64,000 nucleotides of DNA from Thioalkalivibrio thiocyanodenitrificans ARhD 1 (GCF_000378965.1 NZ_KB900536.1:65001-129000); one strand, 5' to 3'. Shown: positions 27,823 to 37,646, numbered from the stretch's first letter. The notes: a model not told the origin generated them from the letters alone. A program made the numbers and translations.

Positions 27823-27890
27823 AGGATGAATCAAGGGGTCAGAGTTGTTGAAGCGAACTTCAACAACTCTGACCCCTTGATTCATCCTTC
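27821..27890. terminator. 33-bp perfect hairpin between psd and epmA, probable bidirectional terminator
   Basis: The arms 27821-27853 and 27858-27890 are exact reverse complements, closed by a CGAA loop. The left arm overlaps the psd stop codon and the right arm ends 2 bp before the epmA stop. The cores GGGGTCAGAG and CTCTGACCCC are flanked by the purine/pyrimidine words seen in the other hairpins. There is no T-run. Confidence 0.85.
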
Positions 27891-27892
27891 CG

Positions 27893-28849
27893 CTACGCCC
27901 GCTCCCACGGAAACGCCAGCACCTCCCGGATGTGCGTACGTCCGGTCAGGCACATGAGCAGCCGGTCCACGCCGAGCGCCACGCCGGAACAGTCGGGCAG
28001 GCCCGATTCCAGGGCCGCCAGAAGCCGGACGTCCACGGGCATGGGCACCAGACCCCGGGCCTTGCGTGAGGCGAGATCCTGCTCGAAACGCCGGGCCTGT
28101 TCCCGAGCGTCAACGAGCTCGTGAAATCCGTTGGCCAGTTCCAGGCTCCCCCAGTACAGTTCGAAACGCTCGGCCACGGTCGGATCGCGGGGGCGCAGCC
28201 TGGCCAGGGCCGCCTGAGAAGCCGGGTAGTCGTGCACAAAGGTGAGCCGTCCGGCCGGAAAGGCGGGTGCCACCACCTCGCTCATGAGCAGATCGAGCCA
28301 ACCGTCGCGGTCCAGGACCCCGGTGAGATCGATGTCATGATCCGCCGCACAATCGGCGAGTTCCTCCTCATCGGCGCACATCGGGTCAAGGCCCGCATGG
28401 CGGCGAAAGGCCTCCGCATAGCTCAGGCGCATGCCGGCGCCGGGGTCGGTGGCGCCGGCCAGTGTGCGCACCAGGGACTCCACCTCGTCCATGAGCCGGC
28501 GGGCATCGAAACCCGTGCGATACCATTCCAGCAGGGTGAATTCCGGGTTGTGATAACGGCCCGCCTCGCCGGCGCGAAACACCCGGGCGATCTGGTAGAT
28601 ATCGCCGCTGCCCGCCGCCAGCAGGCGCTTCATGGGAAACTCCGGAGAGGTGTGCAGGAACCGCGGGGGGGTGAACGTGCTGACCCCGAGGCTTTCCAGC
28701 GCCGGATCCGTGGCGCCGGCGGGGGACAGCATGGGCGTCTCCACCTCGAGCACATGCCGGGCCGCGAAGAAGGCCCGGACCCCGGCCAGCATGTCGGCCC
28801 GGGCGCGCAGCACGGCAGACGATGCGGTGGGACGCCAGCTCCCGGGCAC
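27893..28849 (-). CDS. epmA: EF-P lysine ligase EpmA
   Basis: A class II lysyl-tRNA-synthetase-like enzyme that attaches beta-lysine to the conserved lysine of EF-P. The protein is 318 residues, lacking the anticodon-binding domain of LysS, as expected. Motifs are EVETPMLSPAGATDP, motif 2 around YQIARVFRAGEAGRYHNPEFTLLEWYR, and motif 3 GVALGVDRLLM. I chose GTG at 28849, 11 nt after the efp stop, because the following PGSWRPTASSAVLRARADML aligns with the E. coli N-terminus. It is cotranscribed with its substrate gene efp. Confidence 0.95.
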   Translation of the reverse strand: MPGSWRPTASSAVLRARADMLAGVRAFFAARHVLEVETPMLSPAGATDPALESLGVSTFTPPRFLHTSPEFPMKRLLAAGSGDIYQIARVFRAGEAGRYHNPEFTLLEWYRTGFDARRLMDEVESLVRTLAGATDPGAGMRLSYAEAFRRHAGLDPMCADEEELADCAADHDIDLTGVLDRDGWLDLLMSEVVAPAFPAGRLTFVHDYPASQAALARLRPRDPTVAERFELYWGSLELANGFHELVDAREQARRFEQDLASRKARGLVPMPVDVRLLAALESGLPDCSGVALGVDRLLMCLTGRTHIREVLAFPWERA

Positions 28850-28860
28850 GAGGGGCCGGG

Positions 28861-29421
28861 TCAGACCCGGGAAACGTATTCGCCGGTGCGGGTATCCACG
28901 CGGATCGTCTCCCCCTCCTCCACGAACAGGGGTACCTTGACCACCGCGCCCGTCTCCAGGGTGGCGGGCTTGGTGCCGCCCTGCGCGGTGTCTCCGCGCA
29001 CGCCCGGATCGCATTGGGTGATGGTCAGTTCCACGAAGTTGGGCGGACTGACCGCCAGGGGCACACCGTTCCAGAGTGTCACCGTGCACATGTCCTGTTC
29101 CTTGAGCCACTTGATGGCATCGGCCACGGCGGGCTCCCCGGCGGCGTGCTGCTCGAAGGTATCTGGTACCATGAAATGCCAGAATTCACCGTCGGTGTAG
29201 AGGTACTGCATCTCCGTGTCCACCACGTCGGCGCTCTCGACGGATTCCCCCGATTTGAAGGTCTTGTCCAGCACGCGGCCGGTCTTGAGGTTGCGGACCT
29301 TGACCCGGTTGAAGGCCTGGCCCTTGCCAGGCTTGACGAACTCGTTCTCGACAATGACATAGGGGTCACCGTCCATGAGAATCTTCAGGCCGCTCTTGAA
29401 TTCGCTGGTGTTGTACGCCAT
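28861..29421 (-). CDS. efp: elongation factor P
   Basis: EF-P relieves ribosome stalling at polyproline stretches. The protein is 186 residues in three beta domains. The N-terminal domain carries the modifiable lysine in the loop VKPGKGQAF (about residue 34), and the C-terminus ends in the conserved [12 protein letters not shown]. The ATG at 29421 ([15 protein letters not shown]) fits the family start. efp-epmA on one strand and epmB divergent form a compact beta-lysylation module. Confidence 0.97.
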   Translation of the reverse strand: MAYNTSEFKSGLKILMDGDPYVIVENEFVKPGKGQAFNRVKVRNLKTGRVLDKTFKSGESVESADVVDTEMQYLYTDGEFWHFMVPDTFEQHAAGEPAVADAIKWLKEQDMCTVTLWNGVPLAVSPPNFVELTITQCDPGVRGDTAQGGTKPATLETGAVVKVPLFVEEGETIRVDTRTGEYVSRV

Positions 29422-29515
29422 TTGACTGCTTCTCTTTGGTCTGAACAGGGAAACCGTGCGGGATCGTTGGACCCGGACCCGGATACGTATGAAACTTGAA
29501 AGCCGAAGGCGGCAC

Positions 29516-30580
29516 ATGATAACCCGATCGCCGGAATCACGACAGGCGGCGCCGTGGCAGCGGCTGCAGTCCGCGGCCATCACCGACCCGGCGGTGCTCA
29601 TCGGGCGCCTGGGCCTGGACCCCGGCCTGCTGCCCGCCGCCCGCCGTGCCGCCCGCCAGTTCGGCCTCCGCGTCCCCGAAGGCTACGTGGCACGCATGCG
29701 CCCGGGCGATCCGGATGATCCCCTGCTGCGCCAGGTACTGCCCCTGGATGCAGAGTGCCGGGACGCCCCGGGCTTCACGGACGACCCGGTAGGTGACCAC
29801 GAGGCCATGAAGGTGCCCGGACTGCTGCACAAGTATGCCGGCCGTGTACTGCTGGTCACCACGGGGGCCTGCGCCGTGCACTGCCGGTACTGTTTCCGGC
29901 GTCATTTCCCCTATGCGGATGCCAACCCCGCCCGGGCGCAATGGCGCCCTGCCCTCGAGTACGTCGCCGCGCACTCCGATATCTCGGAGGTGATCCTGAG
30001 CGGCGGTGATCCTCTGTCACTGAGTGATGAGCGACTGGCCGACCTGGTCCGGGCGCTTGCCGATATCCCCCATGTGCGGCGGCTCAGGGTGCACAGCCGC
30101 ACGCCGGTGGTACTGCCCGAGCGGGTCGACGATCCGCTCCTGGCCTGGCTTCGTCCGGGGCGCCTCGCCACCGCCATGGTAATCCACGCCAACCATGCCC
30201 GGGAGATCCACGGCCCGGTCAGGGCTGCGCTCGCGCGGCTGCGCAACGCGGGTGTGCAACTGCTCAACCAGTCGGTACTGCTGCGCGGTGTGAACGACCG
30301 GGTGGAAGATCTCGTGGACCTGAGCGGGGTGTTGTTCGAGGCCGGTGTGCTCCCCTACTACCTGCACCAGCTGGACCCCGTGCGGGGCGCCGCCCATTTT
30401 CGGGTGTCCGACGAGCGTGCCGCGAGGATTCACCGGAAACTTTCGGCCATGACGCCGGGCTATCTGGTGCCGCGCCTGGTGCGTGAAGTCCCCGGGGCCG
30501 ACAGCAAGACGCCGGTGACTGGAAATGGCGCCGCCGGTCGCATAACGTCACTGAACATCCGAAGAGCTGATGTAGAATAG
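29516..30580 (+). CDS. epmB: EF-P (R)-beta-lysylation protein EpmB
   Basis: A radical-SAM, PLP-dependent lysine 2,3-aminomutase that supplies (R)-beta-lysine for EF-P modification by EpmA. The protein is 354 residues from the ATG at 29516. The cluster motif is C119-x3-C123-x2-C126 in [36 protein letters not shown] and [13 protein letters not shown] are aminomutase hallmarks. An ATG at 29489 is an alternative start. It is divergent from efp with about 95 bp between them. Confidence 0.95.
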   Translation: MITRSPESRQAAPWQRLQSAAITDPAVLIGRLGLDPGLLPAARRAARQFGLRVPEGYVARMRPGDPDDPLLRQVLPLDAECRDAPGFTDDPVGDHEAMKVPGLLHKYAGRVLLVTTGACAVHCRYCFRRHFPYADANPARAQWRPALEYVAAHSDISEVILSGGDPLSLSDERLADLVRALADIPHVRRLRVHSRTPVVLPERVDDPLLAWLRPGRLATAMVIHANHAREIHGPVRAALARLRNAGVQLLNQSVLLRGVNDRVEDLVDLSGVLFEAGVLPYYLHQLDPVRGAAHFRVSDERAARIHRKLSAMTPGYLVPRLVREVPGADSKTPVTGNGAAGRITSLNIRRADVE

Positions 30581-30652
30581 TGAACTGGATCACACTTTTC
30601 CCGATGATCCACCGTTCCGCCCGCACGGGGGCAAACCAGAGAGACCCAGGGG

Positions 30653-32431
30653 ATGTGGTTCAGACTGCCAGGCCGCAAGACCTCGCGTCAGGAAGGCTTT
30701 CCAACCCGGCCTCGCCAGCTCAGGCGTTGGCTGGATGAACTGCCCGTGGGCAGCATGGGTGACACCACCCGGCAGTTCTTCGAAGGACTGAAGTGCCTGA
30801 ACGACACCCGCCTGCCTCCGGCCCGCCGGCTCGAACTGCTGGAACTGATGCGTCCCATGGCCACCACCATCCTGAGCCATCTGGGCGAGCACTTCATCAA
30901 TCGTACCCTGCCACTCCCGGAGAGAAGCCAGCGTATCGCCGAACTCAATCACGCGGTGCTTGCGGAGCTCTCGGCCGCCTACGGCCGTGTGGTAAGCGAG
31001 TGGCCGGGGGCCGGCAGGAGACGCGACAAGGATGTGGCGTTGGCCGTCTATCGGGCGCTGTGTTACCGGGAAGAGGGCATCCTGAACAGCTGGCGCATCT
31101 ATGAAACGCCGCCGCCGGGCACGTGGCAGGCAATCTACCGCCTGTACCGGGCCGCGGAAGCCCGCAGTCTCCAGGAGAGGCCCGTGACCGATGATACGCT
31201 CCGGGGCGAATGCCATGGACACGCCGGTCAGTGTTTCAAACGCATCTGCCTCCTGGCCCTGACCCATCCCCTGAGCCTGCGTCAGGGAGAAACCGACCGG
31301 GTGGCCAATCTGTTGGAGACGGCGGCCGATCTCGCGGTCATCTCCAGGGAACCCTTTCCGGACAGCAACCAAAACGTGTACCTGATCGACCTGGAAGGCG
31401 ATGAGGCACCCGCCGTACACAAGGTGGACAAGGCCCCATGGGGTCCGGCCATCCGATGCATCAACCTCGCTCCGCTGATCCGCGATACCCGGGCGAGGCT
31501 CCAGGCAATCGGCGGAGCCGACGACCGGGACATGAACGCGGACCTGCTCCGTCGCGTGCTTGCTGCGTGGACACGCCCGACCGGGCGGCGCTTCAGCCGG
31601 GCGCCGCAGGATGGCGAGATCAACGTGGCGATCGGACTGGCCGGCATCTACGCCACCATTGCCGAAGAGTCGCAGGCACACCTGACAACCGGGCAGGCGA
31701 CATCCGGAGTCGATCGGCTCACATTGCAGTGCATCAGCAACGACTTGCAGGTGCACGGCGGCACCGAAGCCTCGTTCGTGTCCGACACCGATGCCGTGGG
31801 AGATGCGCATGCCTGGGACATGGTGGCCAAGGGTAACGTGATTACTGAGGGCTACAAGGGTAATCCCCCGACGACCCCCATCATGGTCGTCGGACTGGGC
31901 GACGGTGAACCGGACCACGAAACCTGGCAGCTGGTCAATGCCAGCGCAGGCGGATTCTGCCTGGGCTGGCGTCGTCAACAGACCTGCCGCGCCCGGGTGG
32001 GCGAACTCATTGCCCTGAGGGAGAAGGAAGGCAGCCATTACCAATGGCGCGTCGGCGTGATCCGTTGGATGCTCAACAGGCGGGATCACGGCCTGGAGAT
32101 CGGTGTCCGTGTGCTGGCCCCCAGGACGCTGCTGGTACTGATAGAACCATCGTGTCTGGGACACGCTGTGGATGACCCCATCGAGGCGCTGCTGCTGCCG
32201 TCCATCATGACCATTCAGCAACCCGCCACGCTGCTGGGGCCACCCGGCAGATTCCGTCCGGGAGACGAGGTGCTGGTCACCCTCGCCGGACGAACCACAC
32301 GCGTAAGACTGACCGGAGTCGGCGAGCACACAAGCCAGTTTGTGCAATATACGTACACGCCACTGGACCGGGCCGAACCAGGGGATGACACCGACGAATC
32401 CGGGTTTGAGAGTGTGTGGTCCCTGATTTGA
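30653..32431 (+). CDS. PilZ-like domain protein of unknown function, upstream of fimX
   Basis: A 592-residue soluble protein, mostly alpha-helical in its first 400 residues and without a signal or membrane helix. The C-terminal part (about residues 420-580) contains WQLVNASAGGFCL near 425-437, resembling the second PilZ motif ([D/N]xSxxG), followed by a beta-rich segment with GELIALREKEG. The first PilZ motif (RxxxR) is not evident, so c-di-GMP binding is doubtful. It has AGGGG before the ATG. Placed between the EF-P module and the FimX-like gene, it may belong to c-di-GMP or pilus control. That is inference from context. Confidence 0.6.
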   Translation: MWFRLPGRKTSRQEGFPTRPRQLRRWLDELPVGSMGDTTRQFFEGLKCLNDTRLPPARRLELLELMRPMATTILSHLGEHFINRTLPLPERSQRIAELNHAVLAELSAAYGRVVSEWPGAGRRRDKDVALAVYRALCYREEGILNSWRIYETPPPGTWQAIYRLYRAAEARSLQERPVTDDTLRGECHGHAGQCFKRICLLALTHPLSLRQGETDRVANLLETAADLAVISREPFPDSNQNVYLIDLEGDEAPAVHKVDKAPWGPAIRCINLAPLIRDTRARLQAIGGADDRDMNADLLRRVLAAWTRPTGRRFSRAPQDGEINVAIGLAGIYATIAEESQAHLTTGQATSGVDRLTLQCISNDLQVHGGTEASFVSDTDAVGDAHAWDMVAKGNVITEGYKGNPPTTPIMVVGLGDGEPDHETWQLVNASAGGFCLGWRRQQTCRARVGELIALREKEGSHYQWRVGVIRWMLNRRDHGLEIGVRVLAPRTLLVLIEPSCLGHAVDDPIEALLLPSIMTIQQPATLLGPPGRFRPGDEVLVTLAGRTTRVRLTGVGEHTSQFVQYTYTPLDRAEPGDDTDESGFESVWSLI

Positions 32432-32667
32432 AACCCGGGCTCCACGCGCACCCGTCCGGACACGCCAGGCCGCTCGAGGGTATCTCCGGCATCACACCCG
32501 CACTCCCTTGACAGATCGGCACTTCCGCAGGGCATGCTGTGCCATCACGGTGTCCCGCAAGCGCCCGTGGTCCACTGGTTGAGACATGGGCTGGCGCAGG
32601 TAGCGGCCCGTGCGGCACAATGGGCGGGCTCTGCCAAGTCATGTCATTCAGGGAGTAACGGCCAGCC

Positions 32668-34752
32668 ATGGACAACCTGCTGCGACTGCTCATCATCGAG
32701 CCGGATCTCAACGACGCTGAGATGATGATCAGCACGATCAAAACCACCGGGTTTGCGGTAAGGCCGGCGCGAGCGGAAGACGAAGAAGACCTGCTGGAAA
32801 AACTTCAGAAACACTCTCCTGACGTGATCCTGTGTACGCTGAGCCCGGAGTCAGGGCTGAGCCTGGAGGACGTGATCACAGGTATCAATCAGGTAGGCCG
32901 TCACGTGCCGGTCATCGCGATATCCGACGGCTCCGGCCACGATGTGGTGGATTGCCTGCAGTTGGGCGCCCACGACATGGTGCTCAAGGATCGGCTGGAC
33001 CACCTGAAACTCGTGGTCAAACGGGCGGCCGAGGCCCAGGGACAGTGGCGGCATCTCAAGTCCGCCGAGTCGTCCCTTCGCGAGGCGGAACGGCGCTGCA
33101 AGAACCTTTTGGACAGCTCCCGGGACGCCATAGCATACGTGCACGAAGGCATGCATATCTATGCTAACAAGTCCTATCTGGACCTGTTCGGTTACACGGA
33201 GGCCGAGGACCTGGAGGGGATGCCGGTCATGGACATGGTGGATCCCGCCGATCAGTCCACCTTGAAGGAGTTCCTGCGCAACTATGACCGCGACGGGGAC
33301 ACACCCGAGACCGCCAATTCCGTGGAGATTCGCGTGAACGGTCCCGGGAAAGAGCCCCTGGCCGTGGAGATGGAGTTCACACCCGCAAGTATCGACGGCG
33401 AACCCTGCACACAGATCCTCATACGCAGCCAGGCCAACACCAAGGATCTGGAGAAGCAGCTCAGTTACATGGCTCAGCGTGATCTGGTCACGGGCCTGTT
33501 CAACCGCCAGCATTTCATGGAACAGCTGGAATCGATCTTCGGCCAGACCACTCAGGGCAAGGATCCCGTCACCCTGGTGGATCTTCGGATCGACAACTTC
33601 CAGGAGATTCGCGAACTGGTGGGTGTGGCCGGCAGCGATCTGGTACTCAGCGACGTGGCCAAGATCCTGGAGAGCCGCGCCGGCGACGGCGACGTAGTGG
33701 CACGCTTCGACGGCGAGGGCTTTGCCATTCTGACGCCGCACCAGGATCTCAACGAAGCCAAGGCCCACGTGGAGGATATTCTGGCCGAGATAGCCGGGCA
33801 TATCTGCGAGGTGGACGGCCGTTCCATGACCTGCACTGCCTCGGCCGGCATCGTCCAGGTGGGCGAGAACGCCCCCGACCCCGACGAGTTGCTGTCCCGG
33901 GCCGCCAGGGCCTGCGACGAGGCCATTCGCGGCGACGGCAATCGGGTGGAGGTTTACCGGCCCCGCAAGGGTGAAATGACCCAGCGCCAGCAGGACGAGC
34001 TGTGGGTCACCCGTATCAGCGAAGCCGTGGCCGCCGAACGCCTGCGCCTGCTGTACCAACCCATTGTCAGTCTGCACGGCGATACCGGCGAACACTACGA
34101 AGTATTCATGCGCCTGCTGGACCAGGAGGGCACGGAGATCTCGCCGGCCGAATTTATGCCGAGCGCCGAGCGCACGGACATGGCCAAGGTCCTGGATCGA
34201 TGGGTGATCAGTCACGCCCTGCAGCAACTGGCGCAGCATCGCAAGAATGGTCACGAGACCAATCTTTTCGTCAAGCTCACCGCCGGATCGCTGCAGGAAC
34301 CCGGCATGCTGCCCTGGGTCGTCGAACGCCTCAAGGAGCATCGGGTTCCGGCGCAGTGCATCGTGTTCGAGATGAAGGAGTCCACGGTGGTCAACCATCT
34401 CAAGCAGGCCAAGGAGTTCGTCAAGGGCCTGAAGAACATGCACTGCCGTTTCGCCGTGGAAGACTTCGGTGTGGGCCTTCATCCGTTCCAACTGATGCAG
34501 CACATCCAGCCCGACTTCCTCAAGATCGACAGCAGCTTCATGACCAAGCTCAAGAACAGCGAGGAGAATCAGGAAAGTATCCGCAACATCACGGACAGCG
34601 CCCACGGGATCAACAAACTGGTGATTGCGCCCCATGTGGAGGACGCCACGGCGCTGTCCATCCTGTGGGGCATCGGGGTGAACTACATCCAGGGGAACTT
34701 CCTGCAGGCGCCCACCGACAGGATGGACTACGATTTCACCGCCATGAGCTGA
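32668..34752 (+). CDS. fimX: FimX-like protein: degenerate REC-PAS-GGDEF-EAL
   Basis: A 694-residue cytoplasmic protein with the FimX domain order. Residues 1-125 are a receiver-like domain with the phosphoacceptor position altered (DVILCTLSP). A PAS domain spans about 145-260 (LLDSSRDAIAYVHEGMHIYANKSYLDLFG). The GGDEF domain has DGEGF in place of GGDEF near residue 346. The EAL domain has EVF in place of EAL near residue 477. Such changes make FimX a c-di-GMP sensor rather than an enzyme; in Pseudomonas and Xanthomonas it controls type IV pilus assembly. fimV in the same window fits this. The aldolase gene follows after 9 bp. Confidence 0.85.
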   Translation: MDNLLRLLIIEPDLNDAEMMISTIKTTGFAVRPARAEDEEDLLEKLQKHSPDVILCTLSPESGLSLEDVITGINQVGRHVPVIAISDGSGHDVVDCLQLGAHDMVLKDRLDHLKLVVKRAAEAQGQWRHLKSAESSLREAERRCKNLLDSSRDAIAYVHEGMHIYANKSYLDLFGYTEAEDLEGMPVMDMVDPADQSTLKEFLRNYDRDGDTPETANSVEIRVNGPGKEPLAVEMEFTPASIDGEPCTQILIRSQANTKDLEKQLSYMAQRDLVTGLFNRQHFMEQLESIFGQTTQGKDPVTLVDLRIDNFQEIRELVGVAGSDLVLSDVAKILESRAGDGDVVARFDGEGFAILTPHQDLNEAKAHVEDILAEIAGHICEVDGRSMTCTASAGIVQVGENAPDPDELLSRAARACDEAIRGDGNRVEVYRPRKGEMTQRQQDELWVTRISEAVAAERLRLLYQPIVSLHGDTGEHYEVFMRLLDQEGTEISPAEFMPSAERTDMAKVLDRWVISHALQQLAQHRKNGHETNLFVKLTAGSLQEPGMLPWVVERLKEHRVPAQCIVFEMKESTVVNHLKQAKEFVKGLKNMHCRFAVEDFGVGLHPFQLMQHIQPDFLKIDSSFMTKLKNSEENQESIRNITDSAHGINKLVIAPHVEDATALSILWGIGVNYIQGNFLQAPTDRMDYDFTAMS

Positions 34753-34761
34753 CGAACCGCC

Positions 34762-35436
34762 TTGAGCGCCGCAACCAGACAGCAACGGGATGCTCTGGCC
34801 CGGGCGGCATCAGACCTCTACCGGGCGGGTCTCAATCAGGGCACCGAAGGCAACCTCAGTATGCGCACGGGCGAAGGCATGCTGATCACGCCTTCGGGGC
34901 TGCCGTGGGAAGAGATCGGGGCAGGACACATGGTCGGCGTGGACAGCCACGGCAACGCCCGTGGCGGGCGCCCGTCCAGCGAGTGGCCCCTGCACCGGGC
35001 GATCCTGGATGCGCGTTCGGAGATCGACGCCGTGGTCCACACCCACTCCAGCTTTGCCACGACGCTGGCCTGCCTGCGCCGTGGCCTTCCGCCGTTTCAT
35101 TACATGATCGCCATGGCCGGCGGACCCGACATTCGCTGCAGCCGCTACGCCACCTTCGGCACCACGGCGCTGGCCGAGGCGGCGGTGGAAGCGCTCGACG
35201 GCCGCCGCGCCTGCCTGCTGGCCAACCATGGCTTGGTGGCCCTGGGCGAGACCCTGGACCAGGCGGTCATGCTTGCGCTGACCGTGGAAAAGCTCTGCGA
35301 ACAGTACTGGCGGGCCTGCCAGCTGGGTGAGCCGGTGCTGCTCACGGAACAGGACATGGCGGAGGTCATGGAACGCATGGCGGACTACGGCCACGCGCCC
35401 CGGAGCAGGCCCCCCCGCGGCGATCCAGCCCCGTAG
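34762..35436 (+). CDS. class II aldolase/adducin family protein
   Basis: A 224-residue zinc aldolase of the L-fuculose-phosphate aldolase type. Visible elements are NQGTEGNLSMRTGEGMLITPSGLPW, the metal histidines in VVHTHSSFATTLA, and the late LLANHGLVALG. The substrate is not identifiable; members act on sugar phosphates or methylthioribulose phosphate. The start appears to be TTG at 34762, only 9 bp after the fimX stop, so it is likely translated from the same transcript despite the unrelated function. Confidence 0.85.
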   Translation: MSAATRQQRDALARAASDLYRAGLNQGTEGNLSMRTGEGMLITPSGLPWEEIGAGHMVGVDSHGNARGGRPSSEWPLHRAILDARSEIDAVVHTHSSFATTLACLRRGLPPFHYMIAMAGGPDIRCSRYATFGTTALAEAAVEALDGRRACLLANHGLVALGETLDQAVMLALTVEKLCEQYWRACQLGEPVLLTEQDMAEVMERMADYGHAPRSRPPRGDPAP

Positions 35437-35717
35437 CCCGAAAAGGACGGGGTGTCATCCCGGGATCGCGCCGCCCGGAATCCCACGTGACTGATCCCGG
35501 ATCCGCGACACTGACCCGTTCCCCACTCGTACCTCGCCTGCCGAGAAGAAACATACAAGCCCGGGCCTCCGGGCGACGTCTCCCGCGCGGCTCACCTTTT
35601 CGCCCGGGGGACCGGGCCCCTACCGGGGTGATTAGCGCCGATCTTCGCGCCCTCGACCGGAGACACCCATCAATCCCAAGAAATGCTCAATTCCACTCGA
35701 AACGTCGAAGAACCTCC
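35437..35717. other. convergent gap without a word hairpin
   Basis: These 281 bp lie between the aldolase (+) and the DsrL-like gene (-). I see no gene. Short GC-rich stems such as CGCCCGGGGGACCGGGCC near 35600 are present but none has a T-run. Unlike most convergent gaps here, it carries no repeated-word hairpin. Confidence 0.4.
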
Positions 35718-37646
35718 CTACTCGCCCATACCCATGCGGATGTAGCCGGTGGGGCAGACATCGGCGCAGATGTGGCAGCCGATGCAGCGGTCGTAGTCGG
35801 TGTAGACGTAGCGCCCCATGGTGGCCTCCTTCTTGGGCGTGCGCTTCACGGCGGTCTGCGGGCAGAAGATCACGCAGTTGTCGCACTCGAAGCACATGCC
35901 GCAGCTCATGCAGCGATCCGCCTCGGCCTGGGCCTCCTCCTCGCCCAGGCCCCGGAAACGTTCCTCGAAATGACCCAGCACCTCTTCGGCCGACACGCCC
36001 GTCTCCCGCCGAAGGTGGCGCGGGGTGTGCTGGAAGTGCCCGAGAAACAGCTCATCGGAAGGAATGACCTCGTTGCGGGAACGGTCCTCGTAGTTGTGCA
36101 CGGCGTAGCGTGACTCGTGGGTACCCCACTCGGGGTCGTGGCTGTACGCTTCCGGTTCCAGGTGCACCTCGCGCAGCTTCTCCAGCAGGCTGAAGTGATG
36201 CACGTCCACCTTGGGCCGTGGGCCCGGATCCGCACGCCGCATATACTGGTCCACCGTTTCGGCGGCGATGCGCGCATGACCGATGGCGGTGGTGAGCAGA
36301 TGCGGACGCAGCATGTCGCCGATGGCGAACAGGCCGGGACGTCCGGGTACCTGGTAGTGCCGGTCTGCGTCCACCAGCCCGCGACCGTTGTCCAGCCCGT
36401 CCATGCCGGTGAAATCCACGCCCTGGCCGATGGCGGCCACCACCAGATCGCACTCGATATCGAACTCGGTGCCCTCCTTGACCCTGGACTGATTGCCCTC
36501 CCATTCCACTTCCACCACGCGCAACGCCCGCGCGCGGCCGTCTTCGCCCAGCAACACCTCCACCGGCGCCAGACTGCCGCGGATCTGTACACCTTCGTGC
36601 ATGGCCGCCTCCACCTCGTGGCGGGCCGCCGGCATGCGATCCACGGGGCGGCGGTAGACCAGCAGTACCTCGGAACCCTCGTGGCGCGCAACATCCGCCA
36701 CGTCCTGGGCGGTCTGGTTGAGGATCACCCACTCCGGCCGGTCCTGCTCGCGCACGTTGTCGATGTGCCCGAGGCGGCGCGCGACGGAGACCACGTCCAT
36801 GGCGGTGTCACCGCCGCCGATCACCACCACCCGGCGCGCGGCATAGCGCAGGCGGCCCTGGTTAAAGGCCTCCAGAAAGGCGATGCCGCTCACGCAATTG
36901 GGCGCCTCTCCACCGGGCACCGGCAGCGGCTTGCCCGACTGGGCCCCGATGGCGAGCACCACGGCGTCGTAGTCACGCTGCAGGTCCTCCAGGGAGATGT
37001 CACGCCCGATGCGCACACCGAGGCGCGTCTCCACGCCGAGATCGACAATGCGCTTGATCTCGCAGTCCAGCACGTCGCGCGGCGTGCGGTATCCCGGGAC
37101 CCCATAGCGCATCATGCCCCCCAGATGTTCGTGCTCGTCGAACAACGTGCAGGCATGGCCCATGCGCCGCAACTGGTAGGCGCAGGCAAGCCCGCCCGGT
37201 CCGCCGCCGACGATGGCGACGTGCTTGCCGGTGGGACTGCCGGCCTCGGCCAGCCGCAGGTCGTGGGTCCTGGCGTAATCTCCGATGAACTGCTCCACGG
37301 AGTTGATGCCCACGCGGTCTTCCACCTGGTTGCGGTTGCAGCCGTCCTCGCAGGGGGCAGGGCACACGCGCCCCATCACCGAAGGGAAGGGGTTGGAATC
37401 GGTGGCGCGCTGGAAGGCGTACGCCTGCCAGTCCAGGCCTTCCGGCGGGCGCTCGATGCCTCGCACGATATCCAGCCACCCGCGCACGTCGTGCCCGGAA
37501 GGACAGCTGCCCTGGCAAGGCGGCGTGCGGTGGACGTACACCGGACACTTGTGGCTCGCATCGGCCTCGAAGATGGCGTCCTTGAACGTGCGGTAATTGT
37601 CCTCGCCGTCCCGGTAACGGCGGAAGGTCAGGGTCTGGTCGTTCAT
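35718..37646 (-). CDS. DsrL/GltD-like NAD(P)H oxidoreductase with C-terminal ferredoxin domain
   Basis: A 642-residue flavoprotein. The N-terminal cysteine clusters (PPCQGSCPSGHDVRGW, GRVCPAPCEDGCNR) are the glutamate-synthase-small-subunit type. Next come the FAD fold (IVGGGPGGLACAYQL, about residue 144) and the NAD(P)H fold (VVIGGGDTAMDVVSVARRLG, about 274). The C-terminus has two [4Fe-4S] motifs: CMSCGMCFECDNCVIFCP and CIGCHICADVCP. This layout is that of DsrL, which passes electrons between the DsrAB sulfite reductase system and NAD(P) in sulfur bacteria. No dsr gene is nearby, so it may be a paralogue with another partner. Plain GltD proteins lack the C-terminal ferredoxin. Confidence 0.8.
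   Translation of the reverse strand: MNDQTLTFRRYRDGEDNYRTFKDAIFEADASHKCPVYVHRTPPCQGSCPSGHDVRGWLDIVRGIERPPEGLDWQAYAFQRATDSNPFPSVMGRVCPAPCEDGCNRNQVEDRVGINSVEQFIGDYARTHDLRLAEAGSPTGKHVAIVGGGPGGLACAYQLRRMGHACTLFDEHEHLGGMMRYGVPGYRTPRDVLDCEIKRIVDLGVETRLGVRIGRDISLEDLQRDYDAVVLAIGAQSGKPLPVPGGEAPNCVSGIAFLEAFNQGRLRYAARRVVVIGGGDTAMDVVSVARRLGHIDNVREQDRPEWVILNQTAQDVADVARHEGSEVLLVYRRPVDRMPAARHEVEAAMHEGVQIRGSLAPVEVLLGEDGRARALRVVEVEWEGNQSRVKEGTEFDIECDLVVAAIGQGVDFTGMDGLDNGRGLVDADRHYQVPGRPGLFAIGDMLRPHLLTTAIGHARIAAETVDQYMRRADPGPRPKVDVHHFSLLEKLREVHLEPEAYSHDPEWGTHESRYAVHNYEDRSRNEVIPSDELFLGHFQHTPRHLRRETGVSAEEVLGHFEERFRGLGEEEAQAEADRCMSCGMCFECDNCVIFCPQTAVKRTPKKEATMGRYVYTDYDRCIGCHICADVCPTGYIRMGMGE

Noticed and set aside
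30590-34785. Two very long minus-strand open frames (585 and 644 codons)
   Set aside because: They are antisense to the PilZ-like gene and fimX, whose plus-strand products have clear domains. High GC keeps the opposite frame open.
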